From Cardinalis cardinalis (taxonomy: Eukaryota; Chordata; Aves; Passeriformes; Cardinalidae), in assembly GCA_014549065.1 (NCBI GenBank), contig JACDOX010000015.1, forward strand, positions 2,706,594 through 2,770,593: a DNA stretch of 64,000 nucleotides, given 5' to 3'. The notes beneath the pieces were generated by a model. The model worked only from the letters and a program-made list of their open reading frames with translations. It ran no database searches and was not told the DNA's origin. How positions within the stretch are numbered: the first letter of the stretch is position 1; every line of letters starts with the position of its first letter. The position numbers were made by a program, and so were the translations under genes. Shown one piece after another: positions 40,608-53,800 of the stretch.

Positions 40608-40690
40608 ATAAGCTTGGGCCTGGAAAACCCATGAAAGGAACTAGAGAAGACTGGGATTGCTTTATCTCCAAAAGGAGACCAACAAGTGGA
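40608..40690 (+). mobile_element. Possible ancient CR1 piece
   Basis: The text 'aggaactagagaagactggg' then 'attgctttatctccaaaagg' matches, with many changes, the CR1 block before the 3' region that reads roughly 'gagaactgggattgtttagcctggagaaga'-like in pieces. Short and diverged, so tentative. Confidence 0.4.
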
Positions 40691-42190
40691 AAATTAATAA
40701 TGTATCAGAAACCCAAGATCTTTGTGTCATGCTTTGTAACACAAGAAAAAAAGTACCTAAGTAACATAAACAAATATTTTAAAAAATATTACAACCAATA
40801 TTAAAAAAATAATGGGACATTGAAATGCAGTAAAAAGAAATGTCTGTATATAGAATGACTGATTGGGGAACTTTTTCTTACAATANGATAATAAGATTGA
40901 GAAGTTAGATGAAAAAGCAGCTACATATTTATGTAGGTAGCAACAGTCCCGTAACACAACAATAAAAACTGTGTGAAGATATCAGAAAATGTGTATCAGG
41001 ACTTAATCTCTTAAGTACTAACTGATAAAATAAAATCCATGGCTGGGGAAGACAGTGCCATGTCTTCCCTTGTTTTCTGAGATATCTGGAACTCGATGCT
41101 CTCAGATGCATCCCCCCGGACTTAAAATCAGAGTCAGTACGACAACTCCTAATATCATGAACAGACAGATTAGTAACAATGTAACACCAAGTTACAATCA
41201 AATTTAATTGAGCCTTACAAAAAAGGAACACCTCAAGAAGATTTACTTGTGAAGAGTAGCTCCACTTCCCTCTGACCATGCTCAGAGAGATCCTCCTACA
41301 TATTTCTTTCCAATTTTGTAACTCTTGAAAGGCTCCCTTCCATCTAATTCCAGGTAATTTTCTGATATTGTAGACAGCTATCCAAACAGTGAGATACATT
41401 TATAATAGAAAAAGACCATAAGTGAGGAACAAAACATTGAGTTGCTCAGTTCATTACAGGTCCTAGCTATGTAATTCAAAAATTTCTTGCCNCAAAAGAT
41501 TTGCAGATCTTGGTTAATTTTGAGGCTAGTTTTGATAGAAAAAAGCTATTTGAGGAGGGAAGGAGAAATTTACTGTTATTAAAACTTATTCAATTAATAA
41601 AATCTATTATTATTATTAAAAANAATTGTAAGGTTTATTCTACCAAAAAAAAGTTATATTGGATATTGCATGCATGGTTTACAATTCATTCTTATCCATA
41701 TGAAGTTCATTTCCAAATTCACTTTGATACTATGTCTGAACTAGAAAGAGCAGAGGTTAAATAGAAATGAAACAGGAAATGGAACAACAAATAAAAGCTC
41801 TGAAACAAAGCCCTATGTTTTCTGTAATCTGGTCACTAATGGCTTTATGCAGCAGGAACACTACACATGGCGGGGGGGGTATGGAAGGCAGCAGACTGTT
41901 GTGTATCCAAATTCTGCCAACCTACTCAGCAGAAAGCTGGCTGATGTCCAAAGGTCTAACTAGGAAATACAAAAACGCAGTTCTAAAAATCCAACGCTTT
42001 CAAGCTCCCTGATCCACATTGCTGAGTTTTTCTTTTGGACATCTTTTTTTTTTCTTTTCTTTTCTTTGCAGAAACAGCTGCAGAAACATTCTTTTTTAAT
42101 AATTCAGAAGTTTACCCCAAAAATGGATTAGAAATGACATATCTGCTTAATCTTGGACCAGAAAGCTTAGGGCAGATTCTTTATAGACAT
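40691..42190. other. Unique DNA, no gene seen
   Basis: It contains a 156-codon minus-strand frame at 40929-41399 with no recognisable domain, and a pyrimidine tract ending in 'ctttgcag' at about 42044-42070. That tract looks like a 3' splice site, but no plausible downstream exon or donor can be tied to it. Confidence 0.45.
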
Positions 42191-42203
42191 TTCTGGCTGC
42201 AGC

Positions 42204-42430
42204 TCATGCCCCCCCAAACACACAATGCTCATGCACGGTCTCTTGGCTGCCTTTGCTGTAACCATCTGTTCGGCAGAGTCGCCCATTCACAAGCAGTTCC
42301 AGCCTGTTCCACAATCCTCTTGAACCCGAGCGAGTGCTGGCTGAGATACACAATTGTGCTGCTGCCACTCGCAGGAAATATCTTTGGCCTGACTCTAATG
42401 TCAATCACACTGATGTCACATATTTCTCTG
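42204..42430. promoter_or_regulatory. Candidate regulatory element (CpG cluster plus homeodomain-type motifs)
   Basis: Six CpG dinucleotides fall at 42236, 42271, 42280, 42327, 42331 and 42370, dense for this CpG-poor window. Just downstream, 42395-42418 packs CTAATG, TGTCAATCA (reverse complement TGATTGACA, a PBX/MEIS-type composite site) and TGATGTCA (reverse complement TGACATCA, a CRE/AP-1-like variant). No repeat or exon explains this block. Enhancer function is inference from motif content only. Confidence 0.35.
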
Positions 42431-44190
42431 TAGATTTTATCACATATAACAGAACTTCAAGCCAAAATGAGCAATGAGTGGATAATGCGAAATCTGCTTT
42501 GTAGGCGCTTGTAGCTCTGATGTTTTGTTGGAGAAGCTGCTCAGTAATTTAAGGAAATTAGGCAAAAGAAGTGGCCCCAAGAGTTGCTGACCGATGGGCA
42601 ATGATACTCAGCTAATCCCACCTTTAGTAACATCAGATTTTAAGCTGAAATAATTAAATCTCACATGGCTATAAGCAACATGAGAACAAACCATGAGCTG
42701 TGTGATTGTTGACATGAGACCTTAAAATACAAGTTGCATAGATATCTTGTTAATGGAGGTGTAAAAAATAAAAATCAAAACTAAAATACTCAAGTGAGAC
42801 CCATAATTATATTTTAGTAAACTTGACAAGAAATCTGTGAATGACACTAGTGTTTCCTGTTCTTTCAAAGACAGGCAGATTTTACACCACATTTGATAAT
42901 GATACTAAAAACCTCCTCATAGTTAACATTTACATCTTCATTGAAGTTTCTCCTTTAAGTGGTTTCTTAAACAAGAGAAGACAGATGTTTGAGAAACATA
43001 AAACAAATCCTTCCATAGAATAAAAAAGTGAAAGACTTTTTATCATTTCTCTGGGATGGATNATTCTTCCCTACTTTTGGTAAGGCAAAACTTGCTGTGT
43101 AAGGTAATACTTTAACTAGGCCAAGTGGTATAGCTGGAAAAAATCGATATGCTTACAGTACAAGTATGCTAAGTACTTCCATGATCTGCCTGCAGCACAT
43201 GCCAATACCTCTGATTTTGGAGGTTCACTATTGCCAGGGCTTGCCTAAATTTGGAAAAGTGTTTGGGCATATGTCTGCAAACTCAGAGCACATTATGCAT
43301 GAAAGTCCTACTATCTGAAAGAAGAAAAGAGTTAAGCAGGTGTTCAAGGTAACAGTTACACTCAGATAACTGATTCTGACAGAGGCCAGAGACCCAAGGT
43401 GCTCCATCAGCCTCAACAGCCTGTAAATCCCACCACTCTTCACGGTAGACAACGGTAGAATCTTTCTGTGGGACATCTCATCCATTACTTTCTCCTACCC
43501 ACTCTCTAGGACAGCCTGCCTGCTCAACAATGCTTCTGTAAAGTCTTTGCAAGATCAGGTACAAACCACAGAAAACAAATTTGAGGTTCTCATCCCACTT
43601 GTCTCTAAGCCTGAATTCAGCACTCCCCTATCAGTGAAAAGCATGAGGGAGGGATCAGTGAGTTTGGCCTCAATCCCAGCCTTCAGACCACTCTTAAATG
43701 TAGGTGAAGATATAGCTACTACATTTCGCTGGATTAGAGCCAGGTCATTCAGTACTTTGCAGGAATATCCAGACCCTGAATCAATTTAGAAAATTTCCTT
43801 GAACTTAGAAAACCAGACTTCTAAATGCATCTTGAAATATGGACCATTCTTTAGGTTATTTGGTGACATGGAAGTCAATACTGTCANGTCTGATGTCAGA
43901 ACAGTCTTAAGTCTTGCCAGTTAAGCAGTAGACTCAGCTGCCAAAACTCATATTATCTTTATTTTTGAGAAAAACTTCACTTCTTTCAGTCGAGCATACT
44001 AATAAGCATCCACTCCAATTCATTAGAAAAATGTAAAGTTCCTAATTGGACACATCAGTTTGACGTTAATTTTTATTGGAGTTTTTCCTCATCTTTAATA
44101 TAGTCAGTCTATTCATCTGAAAGAACAGCATATTTTGGAGTTTGTCATCTGACTTCTTATAAGCTCTCGTTTGGCACTAAATGCAATGAC
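42431..44190. other. Unique DNA, no gene seen
   Basis: One 80-codon plus-strand frame at 43547-43789 has fairly even amino-acid composition but no recognised domain, no homology I can name and no clear splice pairing. I do not call it a gene. Confidence 0.45.
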
Positions 44191-44204
44191 CATGTTGATT
44201 AGAG

Positions 44205-44350
44205 CAACCGTATGACATGGGGCTGGAATTGCTGTCAACTCATTACAAAAATATATTAGGCCTCACTTTTAATTACTCACTTAGTAACAGATTAGTTCTT
44301 ATTGCCTGCCAACAGCGTGACCTCTCTCTTTTTCAAGGTCAACATAAATC
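44205..44350. promoter_or_regulatory. Candidate regulatory element with nuclear-receptor half-sites
   Basis: A perfect ERR/NR5A-type monomer site TCAAGGTCA lies at 44333-44341, and an oppositely oriented half-site TGACCT at 44318-44323, 12 bp from AGGTCA. A TAATTA homeodomain core is nearby at about 44271. Not explained by any repeat I recognise. Motif-based inference only. Confidence 0.3.
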
Positions 44351-44359
44351 AAAAGAAAT

Positions 44360-47300
44360 CTGATGAGCTTGAACTTGTTGTTTATTCACTTCTAACCCTT
44401 TCATAAGAAAATCTGTTTAACAAAAAAAAAGCAAGTCTCCATTCAATAAAGAGACCATTATTAGGGCTAAAGAGCCAAATTTCCTGTTGTGTTTTTTTTT
44501 TTTCTGAATAGCCTCAAGTAATATTCCAGGAAAAGGGCCTTGGTACTGTTTTCTTTGTGGAATAATAAGAAAATCAGAATTAGAAACACGAGATTGCTTA
44601 CAGGTTTCAAATACCAGTATGAATAAGGGTTTCCTGGTTCCATGTTTTAAGGATTAACTGTATTAAGCGCTACAAAATGACATTAGTCATGTATACTTTA
44701 GCTGTCTTGATCTGACAAACCTCTGCAAGCCTTTTAAATACAGGTTGTATTTGACTGTTCTGAGATTGCTTTTGAATAATGCAAAAATATTCAAAATGCA
44801 TCATCTCACCTTCAAGGAAAAGACTCAATAAATACAAGTTGTTAAATACAATTAAATAGTATTGATTTGATGATTAATTATGACTTAGGGATATGAAAGA
44901 CTTGGCTGCACCTGTTTGTGTCAACAAAAATTCCTTCAATTCCTTCCATTTTGCTGTCACTTTGATATTTACCACCTAGGTTTTCATTAATTATAAAATT
45001 ATTTTTGTGGGCCTTCTGGCCATGAAGAATGTGCTTTACTGGCCATGTACTACAGATTGGTTTTACAAAGAGCTCTGTATTTATCCAAGTGCCCCATCAG
45101 TTCAGANGGAGAGCAGGTGCCCAAAGTCCTGGATCTCATGATTTTTGAGTTTTGTAACAAAAAATAATATTTTCAGTACGTCTGTCTCTTTGTCTTTTTA
45201 TTTTGTTTTTTCTTTTTAACAGAAACGCTTATTTTGGCCTATTCTATAGCATAATACACTCTAACCTCTGCTGAAATTGTGCCTCACACTGATCAAACTT
45301 ATTTCCAGTCCTTTAAAAGGAAAAAACCTCATTAACAGAAATACAGGCACACCAGTATCTCACACCCTTGATGTGTCCAAGTCTGGAAACGCATTTGATT
45401 AGCACNCACAAATCAGTCCTTACTCACAGGACCCAGTGTGTTAGTCCAGGTTGTGGATGCCCATGAAGCTGGAAGGAGAAGCCAGATCAGTTTCCCAAGA
45501 CTTGGTACCACTCTTCATCCANAGGACTGTGAAGGATTTGAAATCTGCCACTGTCCTTTGGAGAACATTTACAAGGTAAGTGACATTGGATGAGAAAGTT
45601 TAAATGTTAGACTTTATAACACAAAAGTTATGTCATTAACTAGTAAAGATACAGATGAAATACAAAATGGATTAAGAGACACATTCACATTAATCTTCTG
45701 AGAGATACTAACAATTACTAAGGGACAATACTTTCCAAACACAGACATCTTTGACTCCCATGTTCAGATGTCAAACTATTAGTGAAGCACCTGATTAATT
45801 TATTCATTCTTATATTTCCTCAGCGTGATTTGCAGGTTAATTTTAGCAGGAACATTATAATGACAAATATGTAGACAAAGCAGAATACATTATTCATATA
45901 TGCAATAAAACCATCAAAATGTATTGTCATGACTTATTGCAGTGCAATGTGTATGGCTTTTTGGCCAGATGATACACCAGATGTTTCCTTTCCTTTCGAT
46001 TTGAAAAGTTCATGTGCAGCAGAATCAGCTCCTGAGGGTAAGGGTGGGGCTTAAGTATTTAAAGTTAAGTGCACAAATATTGACAAATAAGGAAACATTT
46101 CAATCATAAAAATAATTTTCTGATAAAGTCTTATTTTTTCCTGTTTACCTCCTTAGAAGAGTGTACAAACCATTGAGGCAGACAATAGGTAAAGTCTTGA
46201 TTAAGGTTTTTNCCTTTTGCTGCTCTCTCTTCATTTTTTTCTAGTTTAAAATAAATTGCATTTAATTTTTAAAGCACAAGAAGGTAAATCACATCTGAAG
46301 TAGCTATGGAATGCATATCAGCTAGGAATATATTGCTTTTATATAGTCATTCCTTTCGGAAAAATGTCAAGGGGGGATAAAACCCAACATTTTATTTTAT
46401 CGAGGACCCTTTGCTCTCTAGATTTTGCATTTTGCCNATGAGGGGTATGAGCAAGGCATTGCATAGAGACAAACCTGTGCTTTAAGCTCTTTCCCTGTAT
46501 CTCCAGCTGGCATGTAAATTGAACGTGGGTTCAGATCCACCATGCAGAAATCATCACAAGAATAAGGCATCAGTGCATGAAGTACAAGAAAGTTGTGAAG
46601 GAGTTTATGGCCAGAAGAGCAGGCAATGCACTCAAACCATCACTGAACCACCAGACAAGGCAAGAATATTGCCAAAGCTTTCACTAGAAATAAAACACAT
46701 TCCTCCCCTTTATTTACTTCCTCTGGAATAGAAGGTGGCCAGGCCTGCTCCACTCTGATGAAATGGCAGCTTTGAGCTGGCCCCTTTCCACATGTCAACA
46801 AAATTGACAGTAGCCACCAGTCCTCCCATTAGGTCCCCAGACTTTTCACTGAAAGTTCAGGAATACTCAAGGGCAACCACGAAACCTGGGTCAGCCCCAG
46901 CAAGTGCAGAGGGACTATAAAACCCTGCAACGTGTATGGATCCCACCTTTCTTTCCTGGCAAAAAGGAAGGAGGCAGAAGAAATCTTACACAATCCAAGA
47001 TTTTACAGTTCTGAAGGGGGCCAAGGGGGTGTAAATTCCAGCTAGACCCCTGTGTATTGTTAAATTTTAAAGAGACAGTTCAGCAGGATTTGCTGGGTCT
47101 TACAAGTGCCTACATACAGCCTTCACAGGCACCCCAAAAGATGGGGAACAGAACAGGCTGGGGTTTATCTTCTTTCTGATTCCTTTTGCCTATCCTGGAC
47201 CATAACAACATTAAAGCCTGGAAATAGAACAGACCACAATGGAAACTGTATTAACACTGCTCTCTGCTGCATGTTACANGCTATACATCTTTTCTATGAT

Positions 47301-47760
47301 TTCTTCTCTATAATGCTGTTTAACCTCAGGGAATAGTTTGAACTGTGGTTTGTATCATACCTGTTATACGCAAAAAAATAATTCAGTGAACACACTTGCG
47401 CTTTCTTCTTTAGGTATCCAGAAAGTTTAATTTCCCACCAAATTAATGTTAATGAATTTAGATTGAAGTATTCTGCAAAGAAAACAACAGATGAAAACTT
47501 ACTGTTCAGAATAACAGCTGTCCTGACTGTAGGGATTGTCCATCATTAACCTCACTCCTCTGTAGAGGTGTTTGAACTTCCTCCTAAATGGAGACTAAAT
47601 CTTCATTGTCTGTCTCCCAAATCCTCTGCAGCAAGTATTCAGATCAAGATGCACTTTTANTTTCCAATCTAAGAGGGAGGCTTGATTTATAAGTCCAGTG
47701 CTGTTTCATGGGAAAGAGAACATTAAAAAGCAAGAGGAAAAAAGAAAGAAAAAGCATAAA
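44360..47760. other. Unique A+T-rich DNA, no gene seen
   Basis: Low-complexity runs include a 12-bp poly(T) at 44492-44503 and a pyrimidine tract ending 'ttaacag' near 45225. A tRNA-like B-box string, 'ggttcagatcc' near 46528, fails the stem test. No gene is supportable. Confidence 0.5.
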
Positions 47761-47765
47761 TGCAC

Positions 47766-47801
47766 TCAAAATCAAAAATCAAAAATCAAAAATAAATCAA
47801 A
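47766..47801 (+). repeat. 7-bp microsatellite, (TCAAAAA)n, about 4 copies
   Basis: Four near-perfect tandem units of tcaaaaa, then degraded copies up to 47801. Confidence 0.9.
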
Positions 47802-48581
47802 GCAGCACCTCTAAGCACTAGGTGGCAGCACAGCAAATGGTATTTCTTCCTCCAGTAGTGAAAGTCGTTGGAAACTTCAGGGGGATTTCAAAATCACTGT
47901 ATTACTCTAAAATCATATTACAAAAATTCGGAAATAAAAGGAGTAACAGTACAAAAGGAGAGAAGACAACACAACAACCACTCTCCCTCCTCTTAAGAGT
48001 AATGCTTTACAGCCTGTCTCTTCACAAAACTGGGTGGCAGCACTGTTTCCCAACTACAAAGATCCAAAATGTACTCTGGGTGCATCTCTCCTTTCCTCAG
48101 GGTGCACACATCAGCCCCAGCCAANGTGCGCCCCAGGCTGCTGGCTGAGTGCTCTGGACAGCATGGGTGTCTACAGCCTGCCAGCTCTGCCTTCACCAGA
48201 AGGAAGTTGTTGCACCCAGAGGATAAGCCAGGGACACTGGGAAGAAGAGTATGGCCATCTACAAACTTAGCCCTGAAGAAATAAACAGTACAAATCATCT
48301 GGGACTGGANCAAATCATCTGGGATGGGATCAGGAACTGATTTTTTTTCTTCTTATCTATTATGTACCCCCAGCCTTGTAGTTCCTTTATTTTTCTTCCC
48401 CTGACCACTTAATATATTTCTTGTGATCTCATATACTCTTGCACCATGCCAGGATTTTTCAGAACCATGTAGAATGCATATCCCCAAGAGCAAGCCATGA
48501 TCAGTCCTGGCTCTGACTCAAAACCAGACTCCTTTGAAAGCAATCCTGAGCTTCAGCCTCATCCTTTGAGAAGCGCATGAG

Positions 48582-48613
48582 CACACACACACACGTGTAG
48601 ACACACACATATA
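48582..48613 (+). repeat. Interrupted (CA)n microsatellite
   Basis: Six to seven CA units, interrupted by 'gtgtag', then a further (CA)4 and AT-rich end. Likely length-polymorphic. Confidence 0.9.
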
Positions 48614-48619
48614 ATCATA

Positions 48620-51600
48620 TGGCTGGCATCCAGTTTAGCAAATTAATTCCTCTAGTGCTGACCTCTGTGACTCTTCAGAAGGTCACAGAGCCAATACAAT
48701 GCAAAAGAATCTTATGGAACAATGTCTGAGCAACTGAGCAGCAAATGTAACTCAGTGTCAGTAAGTGCAATGCAGGATGGTGGAGGGGGGAAGAACAGCT
48801 ACTAAAAGATTCTTAAATATGGGCCAAGACTGTTGTAAAAGGTTCTCTGAAATCATCAGCATCTTGCTTAGCAAGTTAAAACACAAAAAGGACCAGGAAA
48901 ACAAAACAAAAAAGCAAAAGAATAGAAAAATGGTAGAAATCATCATTGTGAGCAATCCATCCATCCAATGAAAACTAAGATACAACAAAAACAGAAATTT
49001 TACAATGTCTACAGAAATTACCCAGTACATGAAACTGTTTTCATTAGATGAAAGATCAGTTATGCTATTAGTCTTCAACTTGGAAAGGAGATGACTGAGA
49101 GAAGATAGAAGAGGCAGCTTTAGAATCATGACTGATATGGAGAAACCAAACAGAAACCAATGACTCTGCATTTCTCATCATCTTGGAATCAGTGGGAATC
49201 TATGTAATTATTAAGAATAGGCTTAAAGGGAATAAAAATAAATTCTTATTGTCAAATTAAGTATTTGGATCTTGCTAGACTGTTAGCAGCCAGGCAGAGC
49301 AACCAGTTTAGACCCCCAGAAAGGTTTTCTTGTATACCTGTAAGTCTTACTCTAAAGACCTAATTTCTTGTTTAATGGAGGAAGTAGGGTGAACTTCTTT
49401 TCAGAGTGGAAAACATATTTCACAACTCTTTGGATCATCCTTGTAGATTCTCTTTGAACTCTGCCCAATTTTTTTTTTTTTCCAGTTGTGGGTGTCAAAA
49501 TTTGACCTCATGATGCTGATGTGATCTTAGGTACTAAATAAACATGGAGGTAATACAGCTTCCACAGAGTTATTTAATAATCTTCACTCTATACATCCAA
49601 GGGTCTTTCTTGTTAGGAGCTACTCTCTCCATAAGAAGAGTTGGTAGTTTCCAGAATGATGGAGGAGAAAAACAACTGTAGCCTTATAAATTTTGCTACT
49701 ATAGGGCCTTCAAGAGTCGTTCTTGTCACTGCTACAACTGCCAAGGAAGGAATCCCAGGTGCTATGTGGCCAGAACAGCTGGAACAAGGGCTGNCAGATT
49801 CCTGCAACTGCTGCCATATCTCTCTTACCTTCTTCATCCTTCCCTTTCTTCCTCCTCCTTCCTATTTCAGATCACAAGAAAAGCTGTANATCTCAACACT
49901 TCCAGTTAACTTGGCATCCCAGNTTCACTTCCNCCACATCTTTCTCACTTTTTTTCTGACTGGTTTTAACTCAAGTTTGGCCTAACTTCGGATTCCTGAA
50001 TTAGCATTGTTCATTCTCCTCCCAGTTCTGATTCTGGGTCCTTTGGCTCCCCAGATACTTACATGAAGTTAAATATGCACCTGGGCCATCAGGATAAAAG
50101 CCACATTATATAGATGTGGCTGACATACCTTTTTCCTAGACAGCTGAGCCTGCAATTTGCAAAAAGTAAACTCATTTTCCCATACTTAGGGCTGAAAACC
50201 ATCAAGACTGCAGCTAAATAATGGGGAAGTGATACATGATGGAAAGGAAAGAATGATATTTACTACTAACAAGTGAATCTTAACCTCCAAATCAATTATA
50301 AAATATGAAGTAATATATTTTTAAATTACTAAGATGCAAAGACATTAAGATGTGTATAGGTAAGTAATAACAATTTATGCAGTGACACCTTGGTCACCTT
50401 GTTTGGAAAGCTCTGATGTAATAACTAATCCAGCTTAATTGTACTTGAGGGGAAGGAAAAAAAGAANGAAAAATAGCATTTGGAAATCAGACACCTGCAN
50501 GTAGCAAACAGATAAAAATATTTTCTAAAGATAATCTAATCAAGGTATCTACATATCAAGAAGACATTTATCTGCAAGATGCAGCTGAGCAATTAGTAGG
50601 AAGAGGGAGTTGTGGTGCTACACCACTGCTTTGGATATGACTCTGTCGATGCATCACTGAACACTGGTGGAAGACATTGCAGTCATCTTGGCTGCTGTTT
50701 CCCCCAAAAAATCTGCACAGATGCACTGAAGAGGAGCATTTTTGCCCAATGATATTGCTATGTGTTCTGTGAATCTCACTGCAGCCTAAAGCAGAGAGAC
50801 ATGATTTTCCATTATCTTGTAGGGGTCTGAATCCAAGGCCACATGGCCTACAAAGATGCAAAGAGGTTTATGTTGAATGTTCCAGTTTTGGATTAACTCT
50901 GATTTCAAATGTAAGTACATCTAATGCACCTCATGTGACTCAGTGCATAAGGGTTCCTCCCGGTGTTGACCCAGTTGTTATTGGAGAACTAGTTTTTCAA
51001 GCTGTGAAATCCACTTTATAGCAGGGCCTTAAAACCCTGGCAATGTCTTTGAATGACAAATGCAGGCCTCTTCTGAAATACATTTCAGCTATGTGACCCT
51101 GATTTAAGTTAAAATTCATAGACTGTTAATTAGCATGTGGAACAGGAAGTTTCTAAATAGCTCACCAGGTATGTGTTTGGCAGGCAGTACAACAACCCTG
51201 GAAGTGTGGTTAAAAAAACTCACTCTTTTACATCACTGGAAGTTTAATAAATATTTATTTCTTCTGGGACCTCCTATGTTAATGAAACCTGTCTGCTCTT
51301 GTTTGGATCTTTAAAACTCATGTGTTAAATAGTAACGCTGAGGTAGTGTCTCCAAAATTGCACTGCGAACAGCAGAGCAAACACTGAGCATAAGTGTTTT
51401 TTCTGTCTATTTGACAGTTTTTATGTGTCTGCTAAGTGCTTGTTTTCTGTTTTGTTAATCATTCCAACTCCCATAATAATTACACAAAAGAGGAAATCGC
51501 AATTTCAAATGCTACCGTTTCTCTGGNTCTCTAGAGCTAAAAGGAGGAAGCAGGATTAGATGGCTTTCTCAAATGTTTTTCTCTTTGGCTAATCATGTCA

Positions 51601-52080
51601 AAATCACATTTCTGCGCACATGAAATAGTCAGATAGCCCATCAAAATACTGCGTTATTCATATCAGGAAGCAATCCCATTTACCATATAAGATAACAGTC
51701 AAGGACCTGAACTAATTTTTTTTATCAGTGCTATCATTTTCTAAGACCTTTTGCTCTATCCTCAAAGTTTGTTCAGCTACTGGTGCATAACTTGCACTTC
51801 TGCAGGTTAACTTTCCAGTCCTGGAATGGCACACTGCACAGCAGTACTGCCAGGCAGCCTCATCCACACATAAGAAAGTGCCTTTGGTGCTGAGTGCCAC
51901 ATGCCAAAGGAGAGGAGAGTCACAGAAACTCACTCTGAAGGGAGCCCTGCTCAGATCACTCTCTTTACAGCACACTTACTCTCCATCTAAGTTACCTCCT
52001 GACTTCAAANCGTGCTTAAACTTGATCTTGAATTTGTTCTTTCTTTTTTTGAGTCAATGCCTGCNCATTTTATGTCACTG
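48620..52080. other. Unique DNA, no gene seen
   Basis: Stop-free frames of up to 137 codons on either strand show no domains. Four ambiguous bases cluster at 49794-49933. No repeat family is recognised. Confidence 0.5.
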
Positions 52081-52139
52081 TATTACCTAGATAACGTCCT
52101 GAGGCTCTTTCCAACCTCACCTGTCCTATGATCCCATGA
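52080..52139 (+). mobile_element. Very short CR1-type 3' end, copy 1
   Basis: 'cctagataacgtcctgaggc', 'tctttccaacctcacctgtc' and 'ctatgatcccatgag' resemble the last 55-60 bp of a CR1 element. It nearly matches the copy at 54862, including the unusual 'tcccatga' tail. Confidence 0.55.
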
Positions 52140-53000
52140 GTGCTACTGAAAGAAAGCCTGCAGCAGCTTGGCACTGTGGTTATTCCATGTGGTTCGTGAT
52201 CATTTACATTTGCTTCTGTCATTGTGTGAGCATGGAGATGCATTCATTAGTGCACAAGAAATGTAGAAGACTGCTCCTGTACAAAAATGACCCCATGAGA
52301 AATGACATGGTTGGCTTCAGGGAGTTAAAATACTATCTTATTTTCATTTCTACTCTCATCTTTTTATTACACTACTGTGATTTTATTGCTTCTTTCAACA
52401 AAGTTTTCATGCTACAGTGGATTCCAGGAGATCTGGAAATCCAGCCTTTGCAAAGCAATATTGACTACAGAATAACTCAAATTCCTATAATCCTATGAGA
52501 GATTTAAAATATTGGAGATTCAGCTTCATTTATGTGGCCTTTCATCCAAATGAAACCTGCAAGTAATACTCAACACTTACTCCCTGCTCCATGAAAAATG
52601 TTTCTCCTGAAATTGTAAGGCTCCTGAGGCAGCTAAAGTGATACTGGAAGACATTCCAGGAGTGCCAATGGAGAATTAGAGACTGAAATAGCCATTAATG
52701 GGAGTTTTTGTACAAAATATCATACAATTTTGATTCTTGGTCACACTGGCTTCAAGGGGTGCTGGTGGTACCTCATATTCTCTGACTTGAGAACTTCACT
52801 TTCAGTCTGGANAAATGCCTGAGCCTGGAGGGCAAGGGAGGTGATGGTGAAGGTGATGTTCAGATTATTGGAAATCTAGGTTCTCAGTGTTTATGGTAGA
52901 CCGATATTGCCACATTTTACTATAGCAGGAAATATGTTGTCAGTGTAAANTTCCAGCTCAAAGCTTGGCTGTCTAGCGCTTTCTGAATTTCCAGCTTCAT
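52140..53000. other. Unique DNA, no gene seen
   Basis: A 120-codon plus-strand frame at 52136-52498 begins within the CR1-like tail and has no recognised domain. It is probably chance. Confidence 0.5.
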
Positions 53001-53001
53001 G

Positions 53002-53118
53002 TCCTAAATGTGTGTCTCTTAATTTATCCAGGCTAGAAATACATCTGTTCAGTATTGGCACAAGAAATATTAGGAAGTATGCACTGAAGAAATATCCAGA
53101 ACAAGTTATCAACCTACA
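53002..53118 (+). repeat. Unassigned dispersed repeat, copy A
   Basis: About 117 bp that can be aligned by eye, at roughly two-thirds identity, with 58678-58797 in the same orientation. Shared blocks include 'tcctaaatgtg', 'tacatctgttca', 'atgc.ctgaagaaatat' and 'cctaca'. I cannot name the family. A 14-bp poly(A) follows at 53122-53135. Confidence 0.6.
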
Positions 53119-53704
53119 TACAAAAAAAAAAAAAACCTGAAATTTAAGAAATAATTTTACTCTCTGTCTTTTCACTATTACTCTCTTGTCCAGTACATAC
53201 ATCCCCATGATGCCCAATGGGCTTTTATGTTCACAAAGACAATAAAAAGAGTGGTGAGATTCAGCCAGCAGACACAGTACTGATGCCAATCATCAGCTGG
53301 CATGGAATTAAAGAGAAGGAAAATAAGATACTTTTATGAGGTTCACCCTACAGATGGAAGAAAACACCACAGTAGATATCTCAAAATGACAAGGTAGAGC
53401 AGCTAATTTTGCATTTCAACATATGAATTTCCATTTATTATAATGAATTTTTTTAATAATGCAAAAAACATCTAAATTCTGCAATCCATTTTCATTGCTC
53501 CATTTCCGCTAAAAATTGGCTGATATCTGGTTGTGCCATTTTGAAGANGAGCTCTTGTTCTTCCTGTTGGGAGGAGACAGGTGTGACACATACATGACAT
53601 TCNCATGCCAGAATGTCATAATATCTATTTCAAGCACCTTATAGTTCTTTACAAGACAACAATCCTTGTTCCAAATAAATGACGACTGACCTTAACAACC
53701 AGTC

Positions 53705-53800
53705 ATCAACTTTTTTTATCCCATTTTATGGACAAACAATATTAGATACAGCAATGACTTGTCCAAGTGATTGCATCACTGGCAGGACAACACTTCTCTA
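53705..53800 (+). repeat. Possible MIR-like ancient SINE remnant
   Basis: 'tcccattttatggacaaaca' and 'caatgacttgtccaagtgat' then 'catcactggcaggac' follow the layout of the MIR/CORE-type region (cattttatagatgag, gacttgcccaaggtca, agtggcagagc). Short and diverged. Confidence 0.4.

Noticed and set aside
40929..41399. Minus-strand open frame of 156 codons
   Set aside because: No domain recognised. I considered a retroelement remnant but could not match any block to a known family.
42044..42070. Polypyrimidine tract ending in gcag that looks like a splice acceptor
   Set aside because: Such strings are frequent in T-rich DNA. The sequence after it has early stops in useful frames and no exon partner.
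43547..43789. Plus-strand 80-codon frame with protein-like composition
   Set aside because: No family resemblance, no convincing splice donor and acceptor pair, no neighbouring exons.
46500..46545. tRNA-like B-box string (ggttcagatcc)
   Set aside because: The T-stem pairs at only two of the positions checked and no matching A box or acceptor stem is present.
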